A stretch of 64,000 bases of DNA from Paralteromonas sediminis (GTDB lineage: Bacteria; Pseudomonadota; Gammaproteobacteria; Enterobacterales; Alteromonadaceae). Below the pieces are notes generated by a model that worked only from the letters and a program-made list of their open reading frames with translations, was not told the DNA's origin and made no database searches. Made by a program: the position numbers and the translations under genes. Below, one piece after another: positions 27,882 through 39,224 of the stretch. How positions within the stretch are numbered: the first letter of the stretch is position 1; each line of letters opens with the position of its first letter. Location: contig NZ_RPOK01000002.1 of NCBI RefSeq assembly GCF_003820355.1, forward strand, positions 248,001-312,000, in the 5' to 3' direction.

Positions 27882-29436
27882 TGAGTTTTTGTTTGCTGAA
27901 GACGATGACGATTTAGCACCCAAAATAGACGGTACATGGAAAATTCTCATCGTTGATGATGAGCCAGAAATTCACGCAGTGACAAAACTTGCACTGAGTG
28001 AGTTTGTGCTTAATGGTAAATCACTCAATTTTCTTAGCGCCTACAGCGGCGAAGAAGCTATCAATGTACTTAAAGCACACGATGATATCGCTGTCATGTT
28101 GCTCGATGTGGTGATGGAGACGGATGACGCGGGCTTGCGCGTGGCTGATCGCGTTAGAAATGAATTAAACAATAGCTTTACTCGCATTATTCTTCGCACT
28201 GGTCAACCCGGCCAGGCGCCTGAAAAAGAAGTTATCGTTAATTACGATATCAATGACTATAAATCGAAAACAGAATTAACTGCACAAAAGCTGTTTACGG
28301 TTATTATTGCGGCGCTGCGTTCATACCGCGACATTATTTCTATAGAAGAAAGCCGTGTAGGGCTTGAGAAGGTGGTACAAGCGTCGACGGATTTATTCAG
28401 TCGTCGATCACTGGAACAGTTCATGGAGGGCCTTATCCAGCAATTGAGTTCTGTACTGGGCTGTTCACAAGATGCTGCGTACATCACGAGTGCTGTCGCT
28501 GGTCATGAGCCTATTATGGACACACAGTCGGATGAATGGTTTATCTTTGCCGGCAATGGTGAATACTCCGAAAAACGCGGTAAACCTCTCGCTGAAGCAT
28601 TAGGCGGCGACGAGTTTGAAAGTTGTCAACACGCCTTGGCGTCTCAAGACGTCGTTTTTGCCGATAACCATATAGTGGCGTATTGCGGCGGTCAGTCAAA
28701 ATACGGCTCACTGTTATATTTGTCTGGACTGAACCGGCAAGTTAATGCCAACGATAAGCACTTGATTGACCTGTTTTCGCAAAATGTTCAAGTGGCATTT
28801 GAAAATGTTATGCGTATCAAAAAAGCGACGGAAACGCAGGCAAGGGTACTCGATCGCCTTTGTAACTTGTCTGATGTCAATGGACATGGCAGTACTCGAA
28901 TGATGCGGTTGGTTGCCATGGCTGACTTTGTAGCAGGTAAAGCAGGGTTGAATGATTCCGATACGAAAGAACTGCGAATGGCAATTCCCTTAATGGGCTT
29001 GGAGCACTCCTGTCTGGCGCCTGTGCTATTAAATGATGCTGGAGTGGATATTACAGCCTGCATTAAAGCGATTTCTGAGCATGCAAAGGCATGCACAGCT
29101 GAAACCGATTATGAGGCTATACCCTTTCTTAAGAAGGCCATGGTATTGTCGCGCCAGCATCACGAAAAGTGGGATGGTAGTGGCTACCCACAAAAACTCT
29201 CTGAAGCGGCTATTTCTGTAGAAAGCATGGTAGTGGCCGCTGTTTATATGTTTGATACCCTTCTGGGTAAACAAACCTACAAATCTAACTGGTCAATCGA
29301 AGACGTGGTTGCGTTCTTCAAGGAGGAGCGCGGTAAGGCGTTTAGTCCGCAGATTGCCGACATTGTCATTGAACACCACGCATCGCTTGTCGATATTGAA
29401 AACTCACTTTCCGACGATATATTTCAAAAACCTTAG
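27874..29436 (+). CDS. Response regulator with DUF3369 and degenerate HD-GYP output domain
   Basis: The 520-aa protein starts at MNDEFLFAED inside the prmC end. The receiver domain covers about residues 22-150, with acceptor D78 in VMLLDVVMETDD and the conserved Lys in DYKSKTEL. A GAF-like DUF3369 domain follows (about 175-330). The C-terminal domain aligns with HD-GYP phosphodiesterases and keeps HHEKWDGSGYP, but the expected HD-x-GK stretch reads PLMGLEHS, and the later V-A-D is changed to V-Y-M. It is therefore probably a signalling or c-di-GMP-binding protein rather than an active phosphodiesterase. No histidine kinase is adjacent. Confidence 0.8.
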   Translation: MNDEFLFAEDDDDLAPKIDGTWKILIVDDEPEIHAVTKLALSEFVLNGKSLNFLSAYSGEEAINVLKAHDDIAVMLLDVVMETDDAGLRVADRVRNELNNSFTRIILRTGQPGQAPEKEVIVNYDINDYKSKTELTAQKLFTVIIAALRSYRDIISIEESRVGLEKVVQASTDLFSRRSLEQFMEGLIQQLSSVLGCSQDAAYITSAVAGHEPIMDTQSDEWFIFAGNGEYSEKRGKPLAEALGGDEFESCQHALASQDVVFADNHIVAYCGGQSKYGSLLYLSGLNRQVNANDKHLIDLFSQNVQVAFENVMRIKKATETQARVLDRLCNLSDVNGHGSTRMMRLVAMADFVAGKAGLNDSDTKELRMAIPLMGLEHSCLAPVLLNDAGVDITACIKAISEHAKACTAETDYEAIPFLKKAMVLSRQHHEKWDGSGYPQKLSEAAISVESMVVAAVYMFDTLLGKQTYKSNWSIEDVVAFFKEERGKAFSPQIADIVIEHHASLVDIENSLSDDIFQKP

Positions 29437-29444
29437 GATTTTCT

Positions 29445-29819
29445 ATGTACATGATGGCAAAACATTTGCACCTCACGGCGCTGGTGCTGAGTATTTTATT
29501 GTTTGTTGCTCGGTTTGCAATGATGCAAATGCAGATGCAAGCTGCTAATAACAAATTTATGAAGATAGCCCCTCACATTGCCTATACGGTTCTAGTTGCA
29601 ACTGCCGTCTGGCTTTGTATGCTTTTGTCGATATATCCATTTACGACCTCATGGGTAACCTTCAAATTGTTGGGGTTAATCGCTTTCATCGTGATGGGTT
29701 TAGTTGCTTTTAAATGGGGCAAAACAAAACTGATGCAGTGGGTTGGCTTTCTGGGCGCATTGGCGTGGTTAGCGGTCACAGCAAAAGTGGCAGTAACAAA
29801 ACAACCTCTATGGTTTTAA
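29445..29819 (+). CDS. SirB2-family membrane protein
   Basis: The 124-aa protein has four predicted membrane helices (for example ALVLSILLFVARFAMM and LLGLIAFIVMGLVAF) and the family KHLHLTALVLS start. SirB2 (YchQ) is of unknown biochemical role. E. coli has sirB2 and sirB1 between prmC and kdsA; here only sirB2 is present, and the response regulator sits before it. Confidence 0.85.
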   Translation: MYMMAKHLHLTALVLSILLFVARFAMMQMQMQAANNKFMKIAPHIAYTVLVATAVWLCMLLSIYPFTTSWVTFKLLGLIAFIVMGLVAFKWGKTKLMQWVGFLGALAWLAVTAKVAVTKQPLWF

Positions 29820-30680
<861 letters not shown>

Positions 30681-30681
30681 A

Positions 30682-30718
30682 AGTTGTGTTAAGGCGACGG
30701 TATCGTCGCCTTGACAAC
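30682..30718 (+). terminator. Strong hairpin after kdsA, no T-run
   Basis: AAGGCGACG and CGTCGCCTT pair around a 4-nt loop, with outer AGTTGT/ACAACT pairing extending the stem. The lack of a T-run makes it an unsure terminator; it could be a transcript-stabilising hairpin. Confidence 0.5.
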
Positions 30719-30737
30719 TCAGAAGGTGTAGCAAGGG

Positions 30738-31013
30738 TTATTCGCCTTTAATCACCATCTTGTCTGTTGTACGCGAGTTTGAAACACTGGCTATAAAGAT
30801 AGCAGTGCGTGCAACAGCTAATTGCTCGGTCATGGCTTTTTTTGCTTCGCGTTGAATAGTCTGTTCTAGCTTTGCATTTAATTCACTGTTCATAGACGCA
30901 ATAGCAGATTCTGTCATTTCTGTTAGAGTTAAAGAAGACTCGTTAGAAGCTTGCACCGTGGTGGTAAGGCTTACGAGCGCAGTGAATGCAATAATTTTGC
31001 TTAATTGTTTCAT
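30738..31013 (-). CDS. Small secreted protein, function unknown
   Basis: The 91-aa protein has a signal peptide (about residues 1-22, ending VQA), then a Ser/Glu/Ala-rich helical body (AIASMNSELNAKLEQ). AAAGGTG lies shortly before the ATG. It diverges from the LysR regulator across 217 nt. I do not recognise the family. Confidence 0.6.
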   Translation of the reverse strand: MKQLSKIIAFTALVSLTTTVQASNESSLTLTEMTESAIASMNSELNAKLEQTIQREAKKAMTEQLAVARTAIFIASVSNSRTTDKMVIKGE

Positions 31014-31230
31014 TTATAAACACCTTTCTGATAAGTTTAAATAATTGTTAAAATTAACTCTTGCTTTTAACAAGTGTAAGTTTAACTGGTTGATATTATT
31101 TGCCTATATCCTGCATGGTTTAAATATTAACCAATTTCGTGAGCGGTTAAAAACGAGAATTAGTAAGGCTTTCTGATTAGAAAAACTAATGCTAATATAA
31201 TATTAGTGTCACAGTAGAGGGTTTTATTAT

Positions 31231-32124
31231 ATGGCGCGTAGACTGCCTCCGCTCAATTCGTTGAAAGCCTTTGAGGCTGCCGCCAGGCATTTGAGCTTTA
31301 CCAAAGCCGCTGACGAATTATTTGTCACTCAGGCTGCGGTGAGTCATCAAATTAAAGCGCTTGAAGAATATTTATCTATGAAGCTTTTTTTGCGACGTAA
31401 CAGAACATTGTTGCTGACTGAAGAAGGGCAAGCGTATTACCTCGATTTAAAAGAGATATTCAAAGCATTACAGGATGCCACGGATAAGCTCCTTGCCAAA
31501 GGCAGTAAAGGCGCTATCACAGTTGCGACGCCGCCCAGTTTTGCCAGTCAATGGCTAGTACCGCGCATAAGTCAGTTTTCCAGCCAAAACCCCGATATTG
31601 ATGTTCGAATTAAGGCAGTTGATTTTGATGAAGGGTTTTTGACAGACGATATCGATGTTGCGATTTATTACGGTAAAGGTCGTTGGTCAGGTGTGCAGGC
31701 AGACAAGCTGCACAGTGAGTTTCTTACGCCCATGTGTTCGCCTACGCTTCTGCAAATGGGAAAACCGCTCAGGGATCTCTTCGATTTGAAAAATCACGTG
31801 TTGTTGCACGACTCTAGCAGGGCCATGTGGAACACTTGGCTAAAGCACTTTAAGGTGAACGGCATTAACGTTAATCAAGGGCCAGTGTTCAGTCATTCAA
31901 TGATGGTGTTGCAGGCAGCTGCACTGGGGCAGGGTATTGCACTTGGTAATACGGTACTTGCGCGACCAGAACTTGAAGCGGGCCGTTTGGTTGTGCCCTT
32001 TGCCGAGCGCTTGGAAAGTAAAGAAGCATACTATATGGTGTGCGACCCTCAGCACATGGATTTGGGTAAGATAACCACATTCAAACAATGGATGCAGTCG
32101 CAGGTACAAGAAGATGAGCAGTAA
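31231..32124 (+). CDS. GcvA-like LysR transcriptional regulator
   Basis: The 297-aa LysR-type regulator has an N-terminal winged HTH (LNSLKAFEAAARHLSFTKAA, then AAVSHQIKALEEYL) and a periplasmic-binding-like effector domain from about residue 90. It is most like GcvA, the activator of the glycine cleavage operon. Synteny supports this, since gcvA, ygdD and rlmM are also neighbours in E. coli. No gcv operon lies in the window. TATAAT at 31196-31201 may be its -10 element. Confidence 0.85.
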   Translation: MARRLPPLNSLKAFEAAARHLSFTKAADELFVTQAAVSHQIKALEEYLSMKLFLRRNRTLLLTEEGQAYYLDLKEIFKALQDATDKLLAKGSKGAITVATPPSFASQWLVPRISQFSSQNPDIDVRIKAVDFDEGFLTDDIDVAIYYGKGRWSGVQADKLHSEFLTPMCSPTLLQMGKPLRDLFDLKNHVLLHDSSRAMWNTWLKHFKVNGINVNQGPVFSHSMMVLQAAALGQGIALGNTVLARPELEAGRLVVPFAERLESKEAYYMVCDPQHMDLGKITTFKQWMQSQVQEDEQ

Positions 32125-32743
32125 ACTTAGGCCAATGGCAAGACTCTTACTCACGCATGGCGCTGGCGCGCCCGTAGAGTCTGATTTTATGCGGTGTTTA
32201 GCTGAACAACTCAGTCAGCACGGCATTGAGGTGATCACATTTAATTTCAGTTACATGCAGCGCCAGCTTAATGAAGGTAAAAAACGGCCTCCCTCCCGTG
32301 CACCCATATTGGAAGAAGAGTTTGCGCAACATATTGATAATACAGAACAAGACGGTATCCCTTTATTTATCGGTGGTAAAAGTATGGGGGGGCGAATTGC
32401 CACACATATGCTGGCTAATCCTGATTTTAAGGGCAGGATACAAGGGGCTGTGGTGTATGGTTATCCGTTTCATCCACCAGGAAAGCCAGAGAAATTGCGT
32501 TTGGCACACTTTGCACATTTACATTGTCCTTTACTCATTCTTCAAGGTGAGAGAGATACCTTTGGCAATAAAAAAGAAATTGAGACGTTTTCCTTGAGCA
32601 GTCAGGTTTCTGTCGACTATTTGGCAGACGGCGATCACAGTTTTAAACCCCGTAAAGCGTCTGGTTTCACCCAAAATGCGCATATTGCGTTAGCTGCAAA
32701 AAAAACAATTAGCTTTGTGCGCGCTCACAGGGGGAGAGAATGA
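32114..32743 (+). CDS. Alpha/beta hydrolase, KANL3/Tex30-like
   Basis: This is a 209-aa single-domain alpha/beta hydrolase of unknown substrate. Seen are the LTHGAGAP oxyanion strand, the nucleophile elbow GKSMGGR (Ser about residue 90), the acid region LQGERDTFG and the late His in DGDHSFKPR. It overlaps the regulator by 11 nt and ygdD by 4 nt, so it is translationally coupled within a four-gene operon. Confidence 0.82.
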   Translation: MSSKLRPMARLLLTHGAGAPVESDFMRCLAEQLSQHGIEVITFNFSYMQRQLNEGKKRPPSRAPILEEEFAQHIDNTEQDGIPLFIGGKSMGGRIATHMLANPDFKGRIQGAVVYGYPFHPPGKPEKLRLAHFAHLHCPLLILQGERDTFGNKKEIETFSLSSQVSVDYLADGDHSFKPRKASGFTQNAHIALAAKKTISFVRAHRGRE

Positions 32744-33132
32744 GAGTGTGGCATAAGTATTTTTTACTGGTAGGGCTTTTTTATGCCATGACTGCCGTTG
32801 CACTGGGAGCGTTTGGTGCGCATGGGTTAAAAGCCGTATTAACCGATATGCAACTGCAAACGTTTGAAACAGCGGTTAGATATCAAATGTATCACGCCTT
32901 AGCCTTGATCGCGCTAAGCTTTGTTTCTCAACCCTTTGAGCGAAAAAAGTGGCTGACGGGATGTGGGCTGTTATGTATCGGCACGGCAGGGTTTAGTTGC
33001 AGTCTGTATGCCTATATTGGTACCGGTTTAACAGGGTTTGCTATGGTCACGCCTTTAGGAGGTAGTGCGCTAATCCTAGGGTGGATTTGGCTTATTATCG
33101 CTGCTTGGCAAGGCGCGGGTAAAACACAATGA
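32740..33132 (+). CDS. ygdD: DUF423 membrane protein YgdD
   Basis: The 130-aa inner-membrane protein has four hydrophobic helices and the family start (AMTAVALGAFGAHGLK). Its function is unknown. It overlaps both neighbours by 4 nt, between the hydrolase and rlmM; ygdD and rlmM are paired in E. coli as well. Confidence 0.88.
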   Translation: MRVWHKYFLLVGLFYAMTAVALGAFGAHGLKAVLTDMQLQTFETAVRYQMYHALALIALSFVSQPFERKKWLTGCGLLCIGTAGFSCSLYAYIGTGLTGFAMVTPLGGSALILGWIWLIIAAWQGAGKTQ

Positions 33133-34226
33133 CACAATTGTTGCTGCTATGTCGGAGTGGCTACGAACAGGATTTGTCGGAAGAACTCATCCATGGTTTT
33201 GCCTTGCTCAATATCGCTGGCTATCCCAACTTTAAAAAGGGGCAAGCATGGTTGAGTTTTACTTTGGTCAACCAGCCAGCACAAGCTCTCGAACAAAAGC
33301 CGGTCAAAGCGTTGTTGGGAAGTTTGGTTTTTGCGCGGCAGGTTTGGCAGGTATTGGGCGAAGTAAGCTATGAAGACACGCAAGACAGAGTAACACCGCT
33401 GTTGCAGGCTTTTGAAAATATTGAGCCCAATGTATCGCTGGGTCATGATGTGTTGGTTGAGCATGCTGATTCAGAACAAGGCAATGAGCTGGCCAGGTTT
33501 GTGAAAAAATTTAACGTACCGCTTAGGCAGGCGATGCGCGCTAAGGGAATCATTGGACGCCGGCTCAAATCCGAAAAAACGGTTAAACAAGCCCACGTAC
33601 TGTTTACCCGGTCTCACCATTGTATATACGGCGTTAGTATCAACCCCGTGAGTGCGCCTAATCCAGGAGGCATAATTCGACTCAAATTCCCTCCCAATGC
33701 GCCAAGTCGCTCAACGCTTAAGTTAGAAGATGCCATCAAACATCAACTTACAGAGCCAGAGCGCCAAGCTATATTTACAGAAGGTGCTAACGGCGTGGAC
33801 CTAGGGGCGTGCCCTGGAGGATGGACGTATCAGTTGGTGCAGCGCGGAATGCACGTTGAAGCAGTTGATAATGGTTTAATTCAAGAAGCATTAATGAATA
33901 CAGGTATGGTTGCGCACTATGCCCACGACGGTTTTTCCTACCAGCCACAATACGGAAAAGTGACATTATTAGTCTGTGACATGATTGAGCAACCCGACAA
34001 AGTCGCCAGCTTAATGGCTAAATGGTTAAAATTAGGTTGGACCGATCACGCCATTTTTAATCTTAAATTGCCTATGAAACAACGCTTTGACTGTGTTTCT
34101 CGCTGTTTGGATTTAGTCAGAACGGAGCTTGGTAAATCATTTTTCCGCTACAGAATGTCAGCCCGCCACCTCTATCACGACAGGGATGAAGTGACGGTTG
34201 TCGTGGTGCAATCTGACCTCATTTAA
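33129..34226 (+). CDS. rlmM: 23S rRNA 2'-O-ribose C2498 methyltransferase
   Basis: RlmM methylates C2498 of 23S rRNA before subunit assembly. The 365-aa protein has an N-terminal THUMP-like region (to about residue 170) and a Rossmann methyltransferase domain with GVDLGACPGGWTYQLV. The catalytic K-D-K-E set is consistent with NLKLPMKQRF near residue 310. It is the last gene of the gcvA-like operon. Confidence 0.95.
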   Translation: MTQLLLLCRSGYEQDLSEELIHGFALLNIAGYPNFKKGQAWLSFTLVNQPAQALEQKPVKALLGSLVFARQVWQVLGEVSYEDTQDRVTPLLQAFENIEPNVSLGHDVLVEHADSEQGNELARFVKKFNVPLRQAMRAKGIIGRRLKSEKTVKQAHVLFTRSHHCIYGVSINPVSAPNPGGIIRLKFPPNAPSRSTLKLEDAIKHQLTEPERQAIFTEGANGVDLGACPGGWTYQLVQRGMHVEAVDNGLIQEALMNTGMVAHYAHDGFSYQPQYGKVTLLVCDMIEQPDKVASLMAKWLKLGWTDHAIFNLKLPMKQRFDCVSRCLDLVRTELGKSFFRYRMSARHLYHDRDEVTVVVVQSDLI

Positions 34227-34270
34227 GGATTAATTTGCAAAAGGGGTATGAATTAGGGTGGGAAATCCTT

Positions 34271-34276
34271 TATAAT
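34271..34276 (+). promoter_or_regulatory. -10 element of the fusA2 promoter
   Basis: A perfect TATAAT is followed by a GC-rich discriminator (CGCGCCG), 40 nt before the start codon. No good -35 is seen at the normal spacing. The discriminator resembles those of the tRNA promoters in this window. Confidence 0.55.
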
Positions 34277-34315
34277 CGCGCCGATTTTTTACTCTGAACC
34301 AATGAAAGTGAACAA

Positions 34316-36403
34316 ATGGCTGACTTATCACACTATCGCAACATTGGTATTTTCGCGCACGTAGATGCCGGAAAAACCACAACAACTGAACGTATTCTTA
34401 AACTTACTGGTAAAATCCACAAAACCGGTGAAGTACATGACGGTGAATCAACAACTGACTTCATGGAACAGGAAGCAGAGCGCGGTATTACTATCCAGTC
34501 GGCCGCTACTACGTGCTTCTGGAAAGATCACCGCATGAACATCATCGATACGCCTGGACACGTTGACTTCACTGTTGAAGTTTACCGTTCATTGAAAGTA
34601 CTCGATGGTGGTGTAGGTGTATTCTGTGGATCTGGTGGTGTTGAGCCCCAATCAGAAACGAACTGGCGTTATGCGAACGAATCAGAAGTAGCGCGTATTA
34701 TCTTTGTAAACAAGTTGGACCGTATGGGGGCCGACTTCTACCGCGTAGTAAACCAGGTGAAAAAAGTACTTGGTGCTAATCCTTTAGTTATGACGCTTCC
34801 AATTGGTATCGAAGATGACTTCGTAGGCGTGGTAGACGTGTTGACTAAAAAAGCTTACGTTTGGGATGACTCTGGTCTTCCAGAAAACTACGAAGTACAA
34901 GACGTACCTGCTGACATGGTAGACAAAGTAAACGAATACCATGAACAATTGATTGAAACTGCCGTTGAGCAAGATGACGACTTAATGATGGCTTACATGG
35001 AAGGTGAAGAGCCTTCTATTGAAGATATCAAGCGTTGTATCCGCGAAGGTACACGTAAGCTTGATTTCTTCCCAACTTACTGTGGTTCTGCATTTAAAAA
35101 CAAAGGTGTGCAATTGGTTTTGGACGCAGTTGTTGACTACTTGCCTAGCCCAACCGAAGTTGATCCACAGCCTCTTACCGACGAAGAAACCGGTGAGCCT
35201 ACTGGCGAGGTGGCTACTGTATCTGTTGACGAACCTTTCCGTGCATTGGCGTTCAAGATCATGGATGACCGCTTCGGTGCCTTAACCTTTATCCGTATTT
35301 ACTCAGGTAAACTGGAGAAGGGCATGACAGTACTTAACAGCGCAACCGGTAAGACTGAGCGTATCGGCCGTATGGTTGAAATGCACGCTGACGACCGTAC
35401 AGAGCTGACTTCTGCACAAGCAGGAGACATCATCGCTGTTGTAGGTATGAAGAACGTACAAACGGGTCACACGCTTTGTGATACAAACCACCCTTGTACA
35501 CTTGAGCCTATGATCTTCCCTGAGCCAGTAATCTCTATTGCTGTTAAGCCTAAAGACAAGGGCGCTACTGAGAAGATGGGTATCGCAATTGGTAAGTTGG
35601 TGTCTGAAGATCCTTCGTTCCAGGTTGAAACTGACGAAGATTCAGGTGAAACCATCCTTAAAGGTATGGGCGAGCTTCACTTAGACATCAAAGTAGATAT
35701 TTTGAAGCGTACTTACGGCGTTGAACTTGAAGTCGGTCAGCCTCAGGTTGCTTACCGTGAAACTATCACGCAGATGGTTGAAGACAGCTACACGCACAAG
35801 AAGCAGTCTGGTGGTTCTGGTCAGTTCGGTAAGATTGATTACCGCATAAAGCCAGGTGAGCAGAACTCTGGCTTTAAGTTCGAATCTACCGTTGTTGGTG
35901 GTAACGTTCCAAAAGAGTTCTTCCCAGCTATCGAAAAAGGCTTTAAGTCAATGATGGAAACGGGTGTGCTTGCTGGGTATCCAGTACTCGACGTTGAAGT
36001 TGAACTTTATGACGGTGGTTTCCACGCCGTTGACTCATCAGCTATCGCGTTCGAAATTGCTGCAAAAGGTGCATTCCGTCAGTCTATTCCTAAGGCGGCG
36101 CCACAACTTCTTGAGCCAATCATGAAAGTTGACGTTTTCACGCCAGAAGATCACGTTGGTGACGTAATTGGTGATTTGAACCGCCGTCGTGGCATGATCA
36201 AAGACCAAGAAGCGGGTGTAACGGGTGTTCGTATTAAAGCAGACGTTCCTCTATCAGAAATGTTTGGTTATATCGGTCACTTGCGTACAATGACTTCAGG
36301 CCGTGGTCAGTTCTCTATGGAGTTCAGCCACTACAGTGCATGTCCGCAAAACGTTGCTGACAAAGTCATTGAAGAAGCTAAGGCACGTAAAGAAGCCAAA
36401 TAA
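34316..36403 (+). CDS. fusA2: Elongation factor G, free-standing second-copy type
   Basis: EF-G is the GTPase that drives ribosome translocation and, with RRF, recycling. Its 695 aa contain all domains: G1 [16 protein letters not shown]2/switch [13 protein letters not shown]3 DTPGHVDF and G4 NKLDRMGAD, then domains II-V. The AHVDAGKTT form and the lack of rpsL/rpsG/tuf neighbours indicate the second EF-G seen in many Alteromonadales, Shewanella and Vibrio rather than the str-operon copy. Codon use looks optimised compared with the genes around it, implying high expression. It has its own promoter and terminator. Division of labour with the main copy is not known here. Confidence 0.93.
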   Translation: MADLSHYRNIGIFAHVDAGKTTTTERILKLTGKIHKTGEVHDGESTTDFMEQEAERGITIQSAATTCFWKDHRMNIIDTPGHVDFTVEVYRSLKVLDGGVGVFCGSGGVEPQSETNWRYANESEVARIIFVNKLDRMGADFYRVVNQVKKVLGANPLVMTLPIGIEDDFVGVVDVLTKKAYVWDDSGLPENYEVQDVPADMVDKVNEYHEQLIETAVEQDDDLMMAYMEGEEPSIEDIKRCIREGTRKLDFFPTYCGSAFKNKGVQLVLDAVVDYLPSPTEVDPQPLTDEETGEPTGEVATVSVDEPFRALAFKIMDDRFGALTFIRIYSGKLEKGMTVLNSATGKTERIGRMVEMHADDRTELTSAQAGDIIAVVGMKNVQTGHTLCDTNHPCTLEPMIFPEPVISIAVKPKDKGATEKMGIAIGKLVSEDPSFQVETDEDSGETILKGMGELHLDIKVDILKRTYGVELEVGQPQVAYRETITQMVEDSYTHKKQSGGSGQFGKIDYRIKPGEQNSGFKFESTVVGGNVPKEFFPAIEKGFKSMMETGVLAGYPVLDVEVELYDGGFHAVDSSAIAFEIAAKGAFRQSIPKAAPQLLEPIMKVDVFTPEDHVGDVIGDLNRRRGMIKDQEAGVTGVRIKADVPLSEMFGYIGHLRTMTSGRGQFSMEFSHYSACPQNVADKVIEEAKARKEAK

Positions 36404-36423
36404 GCTGACATTGTTTATTTAGT

Positions 36424-36452
36424 AAAAAACCCTCGCATTGCGAGGGTTTTTT
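36424..36452. terminator. Bidirectional terminator fusA2 / chemoreceptor
   Basis: ACCCTCGC and GCGAGGGT pair around ATT, with A6 before and T6 after, so it functions for both convergent genes. Confidence 0.92.
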
Positions 36453-36470
36453 GTTTATAGAAAAAGCAAC

Positions 36471-38795
36471 CTATACTTTGAAGCGTTCCACTGCATTCCT
36501 TGTCCGCGCTGCAATTTCAGCAAGCTCTAGCGCTGCGGAATTGATCTGATTAGCACCTTGTTCAGCCTCTACCGCCATTTCATTAATGCTTGAGACACTT
36601 TGCGAGACGTGCTCTGACGTGACATTTTGCTCTTCAGTTGCTGTAGCCACCTCTTCACTCATATTGAGTAACACATCAATGGTGTTGGACAGCTCATTCA
36701 TCGCTTTTGTCACCAATTCTACCAAATGAATACCGCCATCAGCGGCCCGTTCGGCGCGTTCCATAGCGCTTACAGACTTGTCTGAGGTGCTATTCATGGT
36801 TTCCATAATCCGTGATATTTCGACCGCGCTTTCCTGAGACTGCGTAGCCAAGGTTCTTACTTCGTCTGCAACCACAGAGAAGCCTCTTCCTGCTTCACCG
36901 GCACGGGCAGCTTCTATCGCAGCGTTTAGCGCCAGTAAATTAGTTTGATCAGCAATACCGGTAATGGTGTTTAGCGCTGTGGTGATTTGGGTTACTTCCC
37001 CCTTAAGCGAAGCAATAATGCCGCTTGAATCTCTAATCAGCTCAACCAGTAATTCAATATTTTTCGCGGCCATTCGCACGCGTTCAACATTTTCTTTGAG
37101 GCTTGCATCGGCTTCTATACCTTTGTCTTTAGTGGTGGCAGAGGACTGCGCGATGGCATTGATAGAAGTGGTCAGCTGCTCCATCGCAGTCGCAACCGAG
37201 TAAGTTTGATTCTTTTGTTCAGCAGACAAAGAGGCGCTTTGCTGTGTGGTTGCACTGAGTTCCTCGGCAGCAGAGGCCAGTGTATCCGCATCCTGCTTCG
37301 TTTGCGCAACGATATCGCGTATTTGACCGATAAATACATTAAAGCTATTGGAAATCCTGTCTATTTCCGGGATGCGAGACGCCTTTATGCTGACGGTGAG
37401 ATCACCTTCACCTTCTGTAAGGGCTTTACACGCGGTACCAAGTGTAATGAGCGGCTTGATAATTTTAAGGGAGAACCACACTGCCACTGCAACTGCTATT
37501 GAAGTGATGATAATAAACTCAATCAGTGCTGAAACAATCAAGCTGTTGCCAATTTCATCAGCAGGTGCCAGCGCCTCGGCAACATCAATTTCTGCCATTA
37601 ACGCGTAGTTGTAGTCTCCTATTTTAAGCGTTGAAAACGCTGAATAAACGGGTACGTCCCGGTAGTCCTTAATTTCTAAAAAGCCGCTTTCACCGTTTAG
37701 CGCTTTTCTTGATGAAGGTGAATCAACGGGTTGAATACCTATGGATGTCTCACGGGATGCTATTTCTTTGGCTGCACTAGGGTACTTCTTCTGGATGGCC
37801 TTTAAGTAGTTGTCGTAGTCTTCCACGAAGAATCGGCTTTCGTTCATCAATAGTCCTGCTGGAGACACTAAGTAGGTTTCACCGGATTCACCAAACCCTT
37901 TAGCACTCCACTTGTCACCATGCGTCATAATGCTGTTAATTCTATCCATTGGCATCTGGAAGATTAATACTGCAACATTGTTGCCGTTCTCATCAACAAT
38001 CGGTGACGCTGCAAAACCTGCCAGCGCCATGTAAGACGGTAGATATGAAGCAAACTGGCTAAACACAACTTGGTCGGGATTGCTCAGCCTATTCGCTGCG
38101 TTAAATACTTCACCTATGCCAGTCTCAGCATATGGCCCTGTTTTGAGGCTGGTTGCAAAATCCAGTTCTTTAAACACGCTGTAAACAATGTGGCCAGTTT
38201 GGCTATCTGCAATAAAAATATCATAGTAGCCAAACTCATAGAGGAACTTTTGCATAGTGGGATGAAACACACTGTGAGCACGCGCGTAGTCGGTGCCATT
38301 ATTCAGATTTATTAGGCCATCCTTTTCACCCAAAGGAAGGCTAGAGCCGGCAATGAAGTCATATTGCAGCTGCTTACTCACGGTTGACAAGGGCGATACC
38401 AGACGCTCGGGTGAATCATATTCAGCTGGGTTTAGCTCCGAAAAGCGCGTAGCGAAATCATTGGTGTAATACCCCATCAATTGCGTTTCTTCGGCACGAG
38501 TGAGTGCTGAGCGTTGTTCTGAATAGGTGTTAAAGGCCTCAATGAAATCTTTTGCGGCTTGTACTGTGGTTAGGTTGTACGACTTTGCCCTAACTTGTGA
38601 CTCGATGTTGTTGATGTAGTTTTCAATTGCTTCCTTTGTTTGTACATTTTGGCTCAGTAGCTTTTCTTGGACGCTCTCTTGCAGTGCATCACTTGATTCA
38701 TCTACAGCAATGTTTACTGAGACAACCGCCATAACAAAGATAGATGCAACTGTGAGTGAAATGGTGACCAGCAGCAAACGAAGTTTTAAAGACAT
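36471..38795 (-). CDS. Methyl-accepting chemotaxis protein with dCache-type sensor
   Basis: This 774-aa inner-membrane chemoreceptor has one helix at about residues 7-30, then about 390 periplasmic residues with dCache-like features ([18 protein letters not shown]), a second helix at about 425-450 and a HAMP domain. The cytoplasmic signalling domain contains the invariant hairpin tip ([20 protein letters not shown]). There is no C-terminal CheR-binding pentapeptide; the protein ends AVERFKV. The ligand is unknown, and no che genes are near, so it is an orphan receptor. Confidence 0.92.
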   Translation of the reverse strand: MSLKLRLLLVTISLTVASIFVMAVVSVNIAVDESSDALQESVQEKLLSQNVQTKEAIENYINNIESQVRAKSYNLTTVQAAKDFIEAFNTYSEQRSALTRAEETQLMGYYTNDFATRFSELNPAEYDSPERLVSPLSTVSKQLQYDFIAGSSLPLGEKDGLINLNNGTDYARAHSVFHPTMQKFLYEFGYYDIFIADSQTGHIVYSVFKELDFATSLKTGPYAETGIGEVFNAANRLSNPDQVVFSQFASYLPSYMALAGFAASPIVDENGNNVAVLIFQMPMDRINSIMTHGDKWSAKGFGESGETYLVSPAGLLMNESRFFVEDYDNYLKAIQKKYPSAAKEIASRETSIGIQPVDSPSSRKALNGESGFLEIKDYRDVPVYSAFSTLKIGDYNYALMAEIDVAEALAPADEIGNSLIVSALIEFIIITSIAVAVAVWFSLKIIKPLITLGTACKALTEGEGDLTVSIKASRIPEIDRISNSFNVFIGQIRDIVAQTKQDADTLASAAEELSATTQQSASLSAEQKNQTYSVATAMEQLTTSINAIAQSSATTKDKGIEADASLKENVERVRMAAKNIELLVELIRDSSGIIASLKGEVTQITTALNTITGIADQTNLLALNAAIEAARAGEAGRGFSVVADEVRTLATQSQESAVEISRIMETMNSTSDKSVSAMERAERAADGGIHLVELVTKAMNELSNTIDVLLNMSEEVATATEEQNVTSEHVSQSVSSINEMAVEAEQGANQINSAALELAEIAARTRNAVERFKV

Positions 38796-38961
38796 CGCAA
38801 TTGACCCTTTTGATAACGAGAACAGATATTTAGCAGTTAATGCTGTGCGCTCAGAGTAAAGATTGAATTACCCTAGTTTCATACTAGACCATCATTCTAT
38901 TAGTTCAATACCTGGCCATTTAATTTGTTATGCTGGTGCGGGCTTAAAAGGGAATCTAAAA

Positions 38962-39207
38962 ATGTCGAAAATAGAACTTTCACCGGATGCAAAATCGTCG
39001 ATTGTCGAAAAAATACAGGACTATTTTGAGTCAGAATTGGCCCAGGAGATTGGGCAGTTTGATGCGGAATTTCTGCTGGACTTTTTTACCCGTGAAGTCG
39101 GGGCTTATTATTACAATCAAGGTTTATACGATGCCAGAGCCATTTTTGAAGAAAGACTCAGCACCATAGATGATGATATATACGCCATTGAGAAAGAAGT
39201 AAAATAG
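38962..39207 (+). CDS. DUF2164 family protein
   Basis: The 81-aa cytosolic protein has AAGGGA 9 nt before the chosen ATG (MSKIELSPDAK). A longer frame upstream has no ribosome site and non-conserved sequence, so it is rejected. The family is all-helical (ESELAQEIGQFDAEFLLDFF), and its function is unknown. It is followed 17 nt later by an acetyltransferase gene. Confidence 0.8.
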   Translation: MSKIELSPDAKSSIVEKIQDYFESELAQEIGQFDAEFLLDFFTREVGAYYYNQGLYDARAIFEERLSTIDDDIYAIEKEVK

Positions 39208-39224
39208 ACACAATAAGAAAGACA

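Noticed and set aside
36404-36430. str operon for fusA2
   Set aside because: No rpsL, rpsG or tuf beside it; terminator follows immediately, so this is a free-standing EF-G.
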